A stretch of DNA of 64,000 nucleotides from Schistosoma mansoni (taxonomy: Eukaryota; Platyhelminthes; Trematoda; Strigeidida; Schistosomatidae), in the NCBI RefSeq assembly GCF_000237925.1, contig NC_031502.1:29711266-29775265 (forward strand), given 5' to 3'. This document shows, piece by piece, positions 36,301-46,752 of this stretch. The notes under the pieces are model-generated. The model was given only the letters and a program-made list of their open reading frames with translations. It made no database searches and was not told the DNA's origin. Both the position numbers and the translations under genes were made by a program. Every line of letters starts with the position of its first letter. Position 1 is the stretch's first letter.

Positions 36301-39300
36301 AAGTTAGTTAGTTGGCCATTCCATGTTAGCTTTCTAAAAATGGATCTTTTTAAAGAACCATTATTTCTTCTTACTAGACGTACATCGAGAAAAGGGATTG
36401 ATTGGTCGGGTTCCCTTTCTAATGTGAAGTCTATGGAAGGGTGGCATGAATTAAAAGAGTGTAAGATATCATTTAAATCAATATTACTGTCACAAACGAC
36501 AAATGTGCATCTACCAGTTCACCTGCTCTTGTGGAGCAAGGTACATCGGCCGTAGCCAGCGCTCGCTTTCAACTCGGATACGAGAACATATCCCGGTTTG
36601 GTTCTACAAAGGTGAAAAGAAAGCAGTTAAGAGCTCTATACTTGAACACCTAATCGACTGTAATCATTCTGCGGATCCACAGTCTGATTTTAAGGTTGTT
36701 TATATGGTTCGTTCGAATCTACCTAGATTTCTTCGTATCCAACTCCTAAAAATAGCCGAAGCTCTTACCATCCATGAGCTCAAACCAGAACTATGAGTAC
36801 AAAAGAAGTACGTCTTATCATTATCGTTACCATGGCCTTAATATTATTATTATTATCATTCTTTTATTATTATTATTATTACTATTATTATTACTCCATT
36901 TCCCCTTTACTTATATTTTATATTCTCATGAATACTCATCAGATCATCTTATTTATTTTACACCTCTATGACCTTTAATTATTGTAACCAAAACATTTTA
37001 TTCATTCTAATCATCTGATTATAATCTTGGTTATTAGTGTTCACATTTCCTCACGGAATTAGTACTTTAATAAAACATTTTCATATATATACGACTGTAC
37101 AGCTTGATAATAAATTCGTTGGAAAGAGATCCCTTCGCTGAACTCCGTGTTTTCATTTTAATATAATCATGTGATTTTTTAAACTGATACTGAGTAATTA
37201 ACATACTTGATTTGTATCGATACATTTACTAACAATAGACTGAGATGAGTGACAAGTTCGTAGAGATTGTCCACAATCCATAGAGTGTGCTTGGACTATA
37301 ATTTTTACGTCTTTTTAATGGGGTTCGTATTCAAAGTGGTCTTCAGACTTGGTTCTGTAATTAAACCATCCAGTTTATGAACCATAGAATCGTCATAGAT
37401 AATGAATACTCCTAGTTTACAAAAATATAATTCCTTTTTTTAAATGTAACATTGCTTACATTTATCTCTTCATTTAGATCGTTCACATTTGTTCGATATA
37501 GTTGATCGATCTTCTGCATTTGTATGCTATGACTTTCTTTATTTCTAATAAGATTCTGGAAATAAATAAAAGATTTTAAAAAGTAAGAACTGAGTTATAG
37601 TGAATAAATCTCATTTCACAAATCCTTAATTCAAAAATTAGACAATCGGATTCATATATTTGTCTGAAAGTTTAGTGGTTTTAAGCCAAATCTAGTTTGG
37701 TGTCTTGGACGTGCAATATTGAGAATTTTGAAACGGTCTACTATATCCCTTACAGCTTTCCAGTGGTTCACCAACGGATATCGTTTCAGGATATACATTA
37801 TCTTCAAACTGAGTATATTTCGAAAAGCAGCGTATCTTAATGTTTACTTGTGACTTTTGGGCGAATGTGATAGCTGATTTGTTGGTAATTCATTTCGAAA
37901 CTTCTTAGTGTTTTAGCAGCATGCATTTTAAAACAGTTAGTCCCTTTGATAAGTTTGAATAATGTAATAAGAAGACGAAGATTAATAGAACTATGTAATG
38001 AATTAACACAATACATCTCGAACAATCGGATCATACATGCTACATGCTATCATACATACATTTATATATGGAAAATAAATGGTCAACTAGACAAGTGGAA
38101 GGTAAGAAGAAACAAAGATGATAAAAAAATAATGTGAAAAGCAATATGAAACTCACCATGCTAGATAACAAAAGAATATTACCAGGGTCGTTTTAGGTTG
38201 AGAACGAACTGTTACAGAAAAAAATAAAATCAGATGACCTAATAAGAGTAGATGATAAACACCTATCTTCCTCTAGTGTTGAAACAGATCATAAGATTGA
38301 TGTTACTTCAGACTTTGTAGTTTTGTACAAAGATTGTGTTATTTGACTATTTTGAGTTAAAATCTAGCGTCATTTAGCTGTCTTCGATTTATCATTAGAT
38401 TTTGATGTTGATGAGTATTTTAGCAAAAATGAATCGGCGAAATATTATCCAACATAGCAATCAATATTTATTGATCATATTCTGTTGTATCCCGTGGAAA
38501 ATTATGAATGGTAACTTTGAGGACTATTTATTGACCAATATGATATGTATATTTCCTATTGTATAATTGTTAAGTAACTAAACTATTCATATTTGTGTCC
38601 CTCTTATTAAAAGCTTTATTTTGACCCACAGACTATTATTATACGATTTACCATTGTTGAGTTATCCTCAGTCTATTAATTACTTTTCCCCCTATTCACA
38701 GCCACATTTGGCTGGATCTTGTACAAATGTTATTTTCTATTTTATGGTACGATGTGGTCAGTTTGTTTGGTATATAAACCCATTATGTTTGAGAATAATG
38801 ATTCATATTGCAGAGGCTGTTATTGATGTTCTGGACTTAACTGGTTGAGCTAGGCAGAAAGCAGGACTGATAAGTACTCAAGACTGTTCATACGGCTTTT
38901 GTGTGTCATTGCTCTGATCAATAAATTCACTCCTCTCTAATTGGCGGGAATCAGTACGCTCATATATATTAACAGGGCACACACTCACTCGATATAACAC
39001 ATTCTATCTCCCTACAGATGGAGATCACAATGCCCAAGTGGAAGCTTTTCCACGGTAGTAATGTTGAATAAAATCCAAACTTTCATAACTAGTGATTTCT
39101 TGTTTAAGTAGGTGGAAAAGTTCGAAGTAAAGTTAACATGAAGGGATATACATCACCAAAAACTGAATGAAAATAAATTCGACTCAGTTATGTATAGATT
39201 TTATCATTAACTGTAAAAATGTTTCAGCATTTAAAAATATCCATTATGCTGATATTAGACGATTGTATTATAATGAAGCAGATTTATTGCTCAGATGAAT

Positions 39301-40295
39301 AATCTTGATGGAATTGTGTTCTCTGAACTAGATGGTTTTATTTTATTCTCGTTTCTCGGAACTCTATCAACCCTTCACGTACCAGTGGACTTATCAGGTA
39401 TTCTATAAGCTCTAAATCAATTCATTCTAATGAACTTGTTTGAACATTTTATACTATGAAGTAAATTTAATTTCGAAAAGCTGTTGACTATTGTATCTTG
39501 ATGCATAAGTTTAATAAGGTAGAATATTGCTTGAAATAGTTTAATGCTGTGATTTTATCCACTTACAATTTTTATGATATCTACCGTTAATGGTAATATG
39601 GTGTAATATGCTACATTTTAAACAACCAAATTTATAACAGCTTTTCTCAAATGACATTGATAATTTCCAAAGTTGAATCCATGAGTTGATCTAAGTTAGA
39701 CCACCATTGAAAATCTGTAAGCACTGGACTCCCATTTCGTCCTAGTATGGGATTACTACTGTGGTGTGTTACTGATGTCGACGGATGTAAGCAGTATGTA
39801 TCGTCAGTCGATAGTGAAACGCCTGGCGGTAGAAGGTTAAGAAGATCAGAGAAAGGAGGACGAGAACAGAGAATGATTGGTGTGGAAACGAAAGAGTAAT
39901 GAAGTCTGAAACGAGTGATTGACATTTTTCAAATGAACTATTTACTGTATGGCTCTCAAATTTTACTAAGATGTTCTGTAATTTTGTATTCAAGTACATT
40001 CGATTGTCGCCGCTTGTTTCTCTTTCACTACACTACTACTAAAATCTTCACAAATCCCCATACATTGATAATTGACTGACTAAGGCTAAATGGTAAAGTC
40101 ATGAAGTTGAACATATTTACATAAATAAACTGTGCAATAACTTAACATCAAGATAATAATGAAACGATATTGTATAAAACTTACCTCTTCGATATCGTTT
40201 ATTGCATTTGTTAAATCGTTTACTTGTTTTTGTGGTTCTTCACGTAAATCTTTAAATTTTTGTAACAACTTTTCCTGATCTGAGTCAGTACTCAT
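30147..40295 (-). CDS. Coiled-coil protein of unknown function, six exons
   Basis: Exons (minus strand): 40185-40295, 37460-37555, 33864-34016, 32035-32498, 30423-30525, 30147-30347. All have GT..AG borders and agreeing phases, and total 1128 nt or 375 residues. The start is 'MSTDSDQEKLLQKFKDLREE'. Residues 1-~110 and ~270-350 are charged and helical with heptad-like leucines ('NDLNEEINQLKDDLEIQ', 'LSKVLNELEEEEAAALSNL'). The middle exon is K/N/Q-rich and less ordered ('WKVSMNSKATIQHPTSNNW'). No signal peptide or membrane segment is seen. The general look is that of a ciliary or centrosomal coiled-coil protein, but I recognise no family motif. Introns of 1.4-3.4 kb hold two solo LTRs and a Penelope unit; the last intron is 75 bases. 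The gene might have upstream exons, since an acceptor-like TTAG precedes the ATG by six bases. Confidence 0.78.
30423..30525 (-). CDS. Coiled-coil gene exon 5
   Basis: 103 nt, 'VNIRNLKFDLDNEYTKYTQM' to '..KKKQKLIN'. Acceptor TTTGCAG, donor GTAAGT. The incoming single base completes a leucine codon from exon 4. Confidence 0.8.
32035..32498 (-). CDS. Coiled-coil gene exon 4
   Basis: 464 nt, the largest exon, from 'VEDACEEFNKTVFGNEANRP' to '..NTKENDLHSL'. Acceptor TTATTTAG, donor GTAAGT, leaving in phase 2. Confidence 0.85.
32977..33360 (+). mobile_element. Solo LTR (384 bp), TSD AATAA
   Basis: Begins TGTTGGG and ends TTATCA, flanked by AATAA at 32972-32976 and 33361-33365. It contains no coding sequence and has TATA-like 'actataaaaacc' near 33190. 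A second copy of the same length lies inverted at 34170-34553. It lies in intron 3 of the coiled-coil gene. Gypsy-type by its TG..CA ends and 5-base duplication; the family is not named. Confidence 0.88.
33864..34016 (-). CDS. Coiled-coil gene exon 3
   Basis: 51 codons, 'QLKDDLEIQSLHLKQIEKWL' to '..ELLRTHYH', phase 0 at both ends, acceptor TATTTAG, donor GTATGT. It sits between two solo LTRs, 503 bases from one and 153 bases from the other. Confidence 0.8.
34170..34553 (-). mobile_element. Solo LTR (384 bp), TSD AATCC
   Basis: Reverse-complement partner of 32977-33360, with the same length and only a few differences (for example GGGGCGATCC against GGGATGACCC near the start). It is flanked by AATCC at 34165-34169 and 34554-34558. 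The different target duplications show two separate insertions rather than one inverted duplication. It lies in intron 2 of the coiled-coil gene. Confidence 0.9.
35212..35223. repeat. 12-bp target-site duplication of the Penelope unit (left)
   Basis: 'atataatcatgt' here and again at 37161-37172, on the outer edges of the whole inverted unit. A spacer of about 30 bases lies between this copy and the part shared by both arms. Confidence 0.75.
35224..36515 (-). mobile_element. Penelope-like element, RT end plus GIY-YIG endonuclease
   Basis: On the minus strand the sequence starts within the RT just after the YVDD-type catalytic motif ('TFVVCDSNIDLNDIL'), continues through 'IPFLDVRLVRRNNGSLKRS' and 'FYSWVPLSRKRNVIHTLCYR', and ends in a GIY-YIG endonuclease ('CSCGARYIGRSQRSLSTR', 'IREHIPVW', 'ILEHLIDCNHS'). 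The open frame 35622-36266 is intact to its stop. A 3' noncoding part with (ATT)n repeats follows to 35224. It is 5'-truncated and joined head-to-head to the plus-strand copy. It lies in intron 2 of the coiled-coil gene. Confidence 0.88.
36503..37160 (+). mobile_element. Penelope-like element, inverted 5'-truncated copy
   Basis: Starts at 'MCIYQFTCSCGARYIGR' and runs through the endonuclease stop (about 36796) and the same 3' noncoding tail. It differs from the minus copy by few changes (KGEKK against KSEKK, MVRSN against MVHSN) and by the (ATT)n length. The junction at 36503-36515 overlaps a short microhomology shared by the YVDD region and the endonuclease start. Confidence 0.88.
37161..37172. 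repeat. 12-bp target-site duplication of the Penelope unit (right)
   Basis: Second copy of 'atataatcatgt', directly abutting the right end of the plus-strand copy. Confidence 0.75.
37460..37555 (-). CDS. Coiled-coil gene exon 2
   Basis: 32 codons, 'NLIRNKESHSIQMQKIDQLY' to '..LNEEIN', phase 0 at both ends. Acceptor TTTCCAG, donor GTAAGC. It is too short to show up as an open reading frame by itself. Confidence 0.78.
37670..38340 (-). mobile_element. Penelope-like 3' remnant, paralogue of 17900-18620
   Basis: Shares blocks with 17900-18620 in the same orientation, such as 'taatgtaataagaagacgaa' near 37961 and 'atattaccaggg' near 38174, and ends in a decayed endonuclease tail ('atcataagattgatgtt' near 38288). 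No intact frame remains. It lies in intron 1 of the coiled-coil gene. Confidence 0.55.
39640..40035 (-). repeat. Dispersed repeat, inverted partner of 29700-30020
   Basis: On the minus strand it contains 'gcggcgacaatcgaatgt' and encodes 'MSITRFRLHYSFVSTPI'. It lies in intron 1 of the coiled-coil gene. The parent element is unknown. Confidence 0.55.
40185..40295 (-). CDS. Coiled-coil gene exon 1
   Basis: 37 codons from the ATG to '...NDIEE', donor GTAAGT, phase 0. It could also be an internal exon beginning two codons earlier, after ATTAG. Confidence 0.75.
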
Positions 40296-42600
40296 CGATT
40301 CCTAATGGATGAAGTTTTAATGGAGAAGTTTAGTGTCATTCTTTTTTGGATATATTATAAAAAATAGTTGTTATATATAGAATGTATTAATGGTTTTAAT
40401 AACAATCACAATGATAATAAGACATGTACTAGTAATATGTGTTTATTTGGCTAATAATACAGGGAATTTTAAGCGGTTATTTATTCAACGATACTTTGAG
40501 TCAGGGTCAGGTAATAGCTCGGAAACCATTCAAATCTAGGAACAGATGAATAGTTACTTTGATCTAGACGGATGCTACTAATAACTACTTGTCAAAGTCC
40601 CTGTCAAAATTTGACGCTATAAACTTTAGAAATTCTGTTGAGCAACCTGAACGTGTTTGTTGACCATTGTGTGTTTCTCACACCTTCGTGATTGAGATAC
40701 TACGAATGTGTGAGTTCTTTAAATCATTCAGAATTACTTGATGTCTGTTCATTTCAGTTAGTTAGCTTTTCAAGATTTATTTTGATTGGTATCAGGTGTA
40801 TGTAAAGCTTGACTATAGAACGTTGATTTGTTTTTTGAGTGCTTCATGAATAAAAATACGTTCTTTAAGATATATTTAGTTCCTCAAACTATCCGCGGTA
40901 TAGATAAACTAAATAAGTATAATAAAATGATTAATTTACAGCGAATGACCTTTGAATATATTTTCTCTCAATTAATTAAAGATTAAATTAATTATTTACT
41001 AAATCATTATGTTAAAGTAGTATCTTGTCATTCCCTCATTTTATTTTGGAAATTTCACCATAATTAAGTTGCTTTTTTTAAAATGAAAGTTGACAAAAGA
41101 CAACATTATCACTGTAATCGAAAATGCACATATCACTTACATGTATAGATATCAGCTAATAATTCTACCATGTTTTCTTAATGGATGATTTTGATAAGTA
41201 GTACAAATTTTGGTGTTGGTGATAATGTGATCCTTCATAACTATTTAGATTATTCCATTAAGAGAACAATAAAGAAACAAAAGGAGCAGATAAGATGGCA
41301 AAGAATCATTGTTGATGTTAAGTGTTAGGAATGAATGCGGATTATTAAAAGACAAAATACTTGAAAAGGTTCAATCGGAATAAATCTTATTAGTGATGTT
41401 GTGAATGTACAAAATGAATTACATCAGTCTGAGTGTTACTTAACCAATAATCTGACATTGAACAATAGGATATAAAGTGGATATTATAGGAAGAAACAGT
41501 AGGAAATGTATCAATTGCTAAATATATACATATATATCTTTGTTTCATTTATACTTAACAGAAATGTCACTATAGTGACAAGAGTTTGTTTATTATTACA
41601 GGAAATTCAGTTAAAACAAAGACAGTCAATATTTACTTATTCCCCCCTCCCATCATATTCAACAGACTGTAGGAAGATTTGTTTTAATGCTTAATATAAG
41701 TATAGATTTCGTAAATCTTGATAGAAAAGTCATTTCTTTAAAGAATATTAACAACCAATAAAAAATCGGCTAACATCCAGTGAAATAATCAATTAACTGT
41801 AATTGCATATAGTTAATTGTGGTATTTTCCATAACTTCTTTGATTTATGCAACACATTACTGTTTCCATAGTTGAAAGCGTGAGTCAATTGAAGCTAGCT
41901 GTTTGTTTGAATATAACTTTTCACTTTATAAAGCATATTATTATGTATGTAAACACTATTTATATAAGTTGAAAGTCATCAATAATAAGCAGTAACCCTG
42001 TCGATATATATTAGTATAAAAGATTATTGACAATATAAAAAGCATCCATACTGAAATTGTAAGTCAGTTATTTCATATCTCTAATATTAGTATTAAAGGA
42101 ATAGCATAACAAAAACTAATTAATACTAGTCATTAGGTTGTATTTAAGAGATCGTCCTTAGTTTGTTTGTGGTTTCGTATTGCGGGTATATTTTGGTATA
42201 TACATCCAAATAAATGTATAAATATATGTATTCAAAATTGTATAGAATATTTAAAGTTGACTTAATCTATCTTAATATTCATAATAGGTGATCACTTTGT
42301 GAGATCGGGGGTTTGAATTAGATAAGCATTTAGCTAAACAGATAAAGTGATGTATTATTGGTTAGTAACGCATAAAATCTACTCATAATAAATACAGCAA
42401 TAATCACATGAACACTAAACTAATAAAAGTCAGAGTTGTAAAAGTACTGGTGGGAAATATGGAAAAGTGACAAATTGGCTGATGAGGCTATCAGCTCTAA
42501 TCTACTGAGGTGGTTGACTCATTTTACTGAAGCCTAACCACCACCGCCCCGGATGCTTTGTAGAAACTAACATAGAATTAAATTAGACAGATATCTGAGG
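40296..42600. other. Intergenic, no recognised gene
   Basis: AT-rich sequence upstream of the coiled-coil gene; any promoter for it should lie here. No exon, RNA gene or element is recognised. Confidence 0.5.
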
Positions 42601-42727
42601 TACAGGCAAACGCGGACGCGAAATCGGTTCGTAGGTTGATTGTTTATTGGTCTAATCCACATAATGACGTGGAGAAATCCTGGTTGGGATCGACGAGAAA
42701 ATCGCCACAGACATTTAAAAGCCTTTC

Positions 42728-42766
42728 AGTGAGTCAGTCAGAGACAAGTCTCATATACACAGCTGC
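42728..42766. repeat. 39-bp fragment of the fold-back repeat, cut by a gap
   Basis: Reverse complement of 43199-43237 ('cagtcagagacaagtctcat' core). Its continuation is hidden by the 200-N gap. Confidence 0.8.
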
Positions 42767-42966
42767 NNNNNNNNNNNNNNNNNNNNNNNNNNNNNNNNNN
42801 NNNNNNNNNNNNNNNNNNNNNNNNNNNNNNNNNNNNNNNNNNNNNNNNNNNNNNNNNNNNNNNNNNNNNNNNNNNNNNNNNNNNNNNNNNNNNNNNNNNN
42901 NNNNNNNNNNNNNNNNNNNNNNNNNNNNNNNNNNNNNNNNNNNNNNNNNNNNNNNNNNNNNNNNNN
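42767..42966. other. Assembly gap (200 N)
   Basis: Falls inside an inverted-repeat region, a common cause of assembly breaks. Confidence 0.98.
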
Positions 42967-43212
42967 TGAAAAGCATTCGAGGCCGACCAGAGTAAATTAT
43001 AAATAAATAATATGAATTAGGATCTGACCTAGCTGCTAAACGCGAGGTATTAACGTTTGATCAACCATAACTGTAGTAAAGAGGACAAATCATGTAATAG
43101 GCTGTGTTTACTGAATGAGTGATGCCTGCAACTAATGTATATTTCTAGGTGGTCAAAATAGTCTAGACAGAGGGTAGTGGTTCACTGATAAAATGTGTGC
43201 AGCTGTGTATAT

Positions 43213-43563
43213 GAGACTTGTCTCTGACTGACTCACTTGAATGAAAATCGTAGTAAACTAGTGGATTGAACAATCCATAGTATTTAAGTGCAGTCGAAAC
43301 TTCTTGAAAACTAAGATTAACTAATTGAAATTAGTAAATCAATGATTCAAAATCAATCAATTGAATGCTGCATTCAACAGTGTTAATGACATATAAATAT
43401 TTCTGGATGTGATCATCTTTAAAGGTCTAATCTATTCAGTGGGTCTACTAAAATAAACCAATGAGTTAGTTTCTGTTCTGACTGCACATTAAATACTATG
43501 GATTGTTCAACCCACTAGTTTACTACGATTTTCACTCAGGTGAGTCGGTCAGATACAAGTCCG
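43213..43563. repeat. Fold-back element with ~83-bp inverted ends
   Basis: 43213-43295 and 43480-43563 are imperfect inverted repeats (for example 'tagtaaactagtggattgaa' against its complement near 43510). The loop is about 185 bases of non-coding sequence. It could be a MITE-like non-autonomous DNA element, or two copies of a short repeat in opposite orientation. No transposase is present. Confidence 0.7.
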
Positions 43564-43639
43564 GTCACTTCATTAACAATTTCCAACTCCGTCATTAATA
43601 ATAATGTTGAGTATTCCCAATCACCACCTATCTCGAAGG

Positions 43640-44010
43640 CCTATGATTTCTGATGCGGGAGTTGGTTAGAAGAAAGCTTGAAATATCTCGACAAAAGCAT
43701 GATATTATTCCATGAAGTCACTAAAAACTGAACATAGCCATGTTAATAGGTGTAGACTGAACGATTTTTGTTCGCGTGATTATTGTAACTAACGGTTAAA
43801 AACTTAGGATGACATAGTTCAAAATCGTTTGTAATGGCACAGGCGCACCCATTCTTTGTCTCTATCCAAATTCCGAGACTTCGGATTTTTCATAATCTCT
43901 AGTTTTTAGTTCGTATTGTGGACCGCGATGTGGCTACTCGAAACTCTAGCAATTAACCAACTCCAGATATCCCTGTACGACCACAATACTGTTCTCCGAT
44001 CTCCAACATA
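43640..44010 (+). mobile_element. Decayed LINE 3' end
   Basis: Same block order as 18640-19050: 'gttggttagaagaaagcttg', 'catgttaataggtgtagact', 'gatgacatagttcaaaatcg', then the 3' UTR. It is old, with many changes. Confidence 0.55.
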
Positions 44011-44255
44011 TCAGAACACAAACCGTTAGATGGAAATTGTTTATGAGGTCAGAAGAATGAATATAATTCACAGATTTATACAGTTAGGATGACCGTGAAT
44101 ACTGACCAGTAAGTGACGTGAAATATATGTTGTCTGAGAACATATTATTTCACGTTCAAGATAGAAATAGACTTGACAGAATAATTTTCGGGATATTTTT
44201 AAGAATATCCTAATAGTTCGGTAATTTAAATATTTCTCCCCAAGCCGTATCCTCG

Positions 44256-44490
44256 ATGCCTAAATGTTTTCTATTACCAGTGAGAAGAGCACATGTTCGC
44301 ATTTCCGAGCATGTTCCAACGAACTTGAGACTGAGAGGGACAATGGCTCGGCGTTTAATTGACACTGGACACACTATCGACATTCCTCAAGCTTTCAAAA
44401 TTATTAGCAGACAAAGGAACACAACGTCTCTTCGGTTTGCTGAAGCAACAGGGATAAAATAAACTCCAGCCTGACTTATGTATACAAAAA
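44256..44490 (+). mobile_element. Penelope-like endonuclease remnant
   Basis: Encodes 'RISEHVPTNLRLRG', 'MARRLIDTGHTIDIPQAFKI' and 'LRFAEATGIK', the C-terminal part of a GIY-YIG endonuclease of the Penelope-like type. The GIY-YIG core itself is missing and a stop at about 44460 follows. Confidence 0.65.
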
Positions 44491-45777
44491 GAGACAGTAA
44501 TAAACCTGTTACTGCCCTGGTAAATCATTTTTTGTCATTAATTTGTTGTTGGCTCTCCTTACCGAATTCTTATTTTCTGTACAATAAAACCACCTCTTCA
44601 CTCATATATTCCCATTCACGTAATTCTCTTAACTTGTGTAAACTCTACAAATCCTGTCCAATTATTACGTAACCGATCTTACCAGTTTTTCAATCCCATG
44701 AATTTTATGTAAACCCTCCATAACCTCTAAAATGACCACACAATTTATCTTATGTCTCTGAACCTCAATTAATGCAACACGCAACCCTTTCCCTTTGGAT
44801 TTCAACACCAAATGACCTCCGACCTGTTCCTGCACATATATATATATAGTTGATATTGATAACCTTTGTCATTCCAATTCTTTTCATTCATCTATGTCAA
44901 TTGTTTCACATTATATCTTACTTCAATGTAAACTTTCAGTACATATGTGATTGTAAGTAGTTGATGAGAAATCAGGAAGTATAGTGAATTCATATTACTC
45001 TGCATCCACGTTTGTTCTGGCTTTATTTAAATTTATAAAAGGAATCAACTGGATGAAATTTTTGAGAAGTCACTACTGGTGCTACCTGCACTATTCTGGG
45101 GTTAGGCTTGATAACTTCACCTCTCTGAGCTGATGAGGTATGACAACCTGTACATGCATATTGGGTTCTACGTTGTGACTGACTTAATAATGAACAAGAC
45201 TGACTATCCTTTTTTCCCGGCCAACTAACCATAAATAGAAGTTAAAGATTGCCAAGAAAATTTATTGATAGAGGCCCATCCCAATACATTAATTTATATA
45301 CAGATTTTATCGTGGTAATCATTAGTTGAATTATTTGCCCCACTGGATGAACTTTACACAAAATTAATTCAGATGAATGTCCTGCTGAAAGGAAATTATA
45401 AAGAACTAATTCTAAAGTTAAATTAGTGCGAATCACACCGAATTACTTAACACAATGAAAGTTGCACTAGCTTAATACGGAAATTAGATTAACAATTACA
45501 TTTAAATCATTTTATAAATTTAATCTGAATTCCTTTTTAATGAATTGTGTTGGGAACATAACATTTCCCACAAGTAAATAATACTGAGTGTTTATAATTT
45601 AATGTGAACAATAGTTATATAACCACATGATCTAACACGTCTTATTTTATATGAAATACAAGTAATAATTACAATTTAATACTTGGGAATAAAACAGTTC
45701 ACAGGAAAGATTTTAAAGGTAAAGCCGCAAAATATTTCTTATTACAAAATAATTCACAATATATTGAAAATATATGT

Positions 45778-46752
45778 TCAAATATCTAAATCATCATCTG
45801 GATCCTCGTCATCTAAATCATCAAAACAATCAGGCTGATACTGGATAACACAACCGGAAGATTCACTTTTCTCCACTGTGTTGGACAGCCGAACTGCGTC
45901 ATGCGGTAAAACGACGAAACTACGAGCAATTTTTTCGCTTTCAGTCATCGTTAGATTGAAAGTACTCTTAGGTAAAGGGCTAGGCATTGGTAAAGAATCT
46001 GATTCATTTTTATTTGTCGAGTACTTGAGAATTTTCAAAGCTCTTGTATCAAGTTCGATGGTACCAAACTCAGTAAATCCAGACTTATTGAAAGAGATTG
46101 AGTTCTCCATGCGTTTATTACACTCACCCTGAAGGCTACGACGATGAAATAATTTCAAAGATTGACAGATTTGATTCGTCAAACTACTCGAGATCTCTGT
46201 CAATGACTGGCAGTAAATAACAGAAGTTGCATATGCTTCTAGTGTATCAATTACTGTGGAAGATGCACCATAATATGCCTTGCTAGAATTATCTATTACA
46301 GGGTTAAAGCTACAAACTACTCGGTTTACATAGGGTGTCAAAGAAAGATTAAACAAAGAACCGATAACAAACTGACACCAGTAATCAAACTCATAATCGA
46401 TAGGACAATCAATTAAAAACCAAGATAATGACTCTATGAAGATAAATGTTTGTTGATCGTTCTGTTTTTTAACAGAACAGGATAGTTTTGACAGCTTATT
46501 TACAAGACTTTCAGTAGTTTCATAATTATTAGTATGCAGAACTTTAAGTGACTGATGAGAATTCTCAAGAGTTTTGTAGTTGTATAATTCAGAAGTAACA
46601 AGTATACATGTATATTTTTCACAATTCTCATTTATTAAACATTTCCAGAGCCAACTATTATTATTGTGAGGCATATGACATTCGTCAATGTAGGCGATAA
46701 AATTGGAAGGTATTTTATTGAATAGTAGATCAAGGCAATGTTGCTTCACCAT
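45778..46752 (-). CDS. ELP5: Elongator complex protein 5 (ELP5), single exon
   Basis: ELP5 is part of the Elp4-5-6 ring of Elongator, which supports modification of wobble uridine 34 in tRNAs. The 324-residue frame is complete. The C-terminus reads 'IQYQPDCFDDLDDEDPDDDL' then DI, almost the same as the end of human ELP5 ('YEPDAYDDLDQEDPDDDLDI'). Before it, 'STFNLTMTESEKIARSFVVL' matches 'LTFNLHLSKKEREARDSLIL'. 'FIFIESLSWFLIDCP' near residue 104 matches the RecA-like core 'IALDSLSWLLLRLP'. The length is close to the family's ~300. No introns are needed; the ATG at 46750-46752 follows an AT-rich 5' UTR. The next gene on the same strand is 5.5 kb downstream, so it is not an operon. Confidence 0.95.
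   Translation of the reverse strand: MVKQHCLDLLFNKIPSNFIAYIDECHMPHNNNSWLWKCLINENCEKYTCILVTSELYNYKTLENSHQSLKVLHTNNYETTESLVNKLSKLSCSVKKQNDQQTFIFIESLSWFLIDCPIDYEFDYWCQFVIGSLFNLSLTPYVNRVVCSFNPVIDNSSKAYYGASSTVIDTLEAYATSVIYCQSLTEISSSLTNQICQSLKLFHRRSLQGECNKRMENSISFNKSGFTEFGTIELDTRALKILKYSTNKNESDSLPMPSPLPKSTFNLTMTESEKIARSFVVLPHDAVRLSNTVEKSESSGCVIQYQPDCFDDLDDEDPDDDLDI

Noticed and set aside
45118-45140. 'ctgatgaggtatgacaac' looking like a hammerhead core
   Set aside because: No GAAA block or closing helices follow; it is part of the LINE 3' UTR also seen near 18985.
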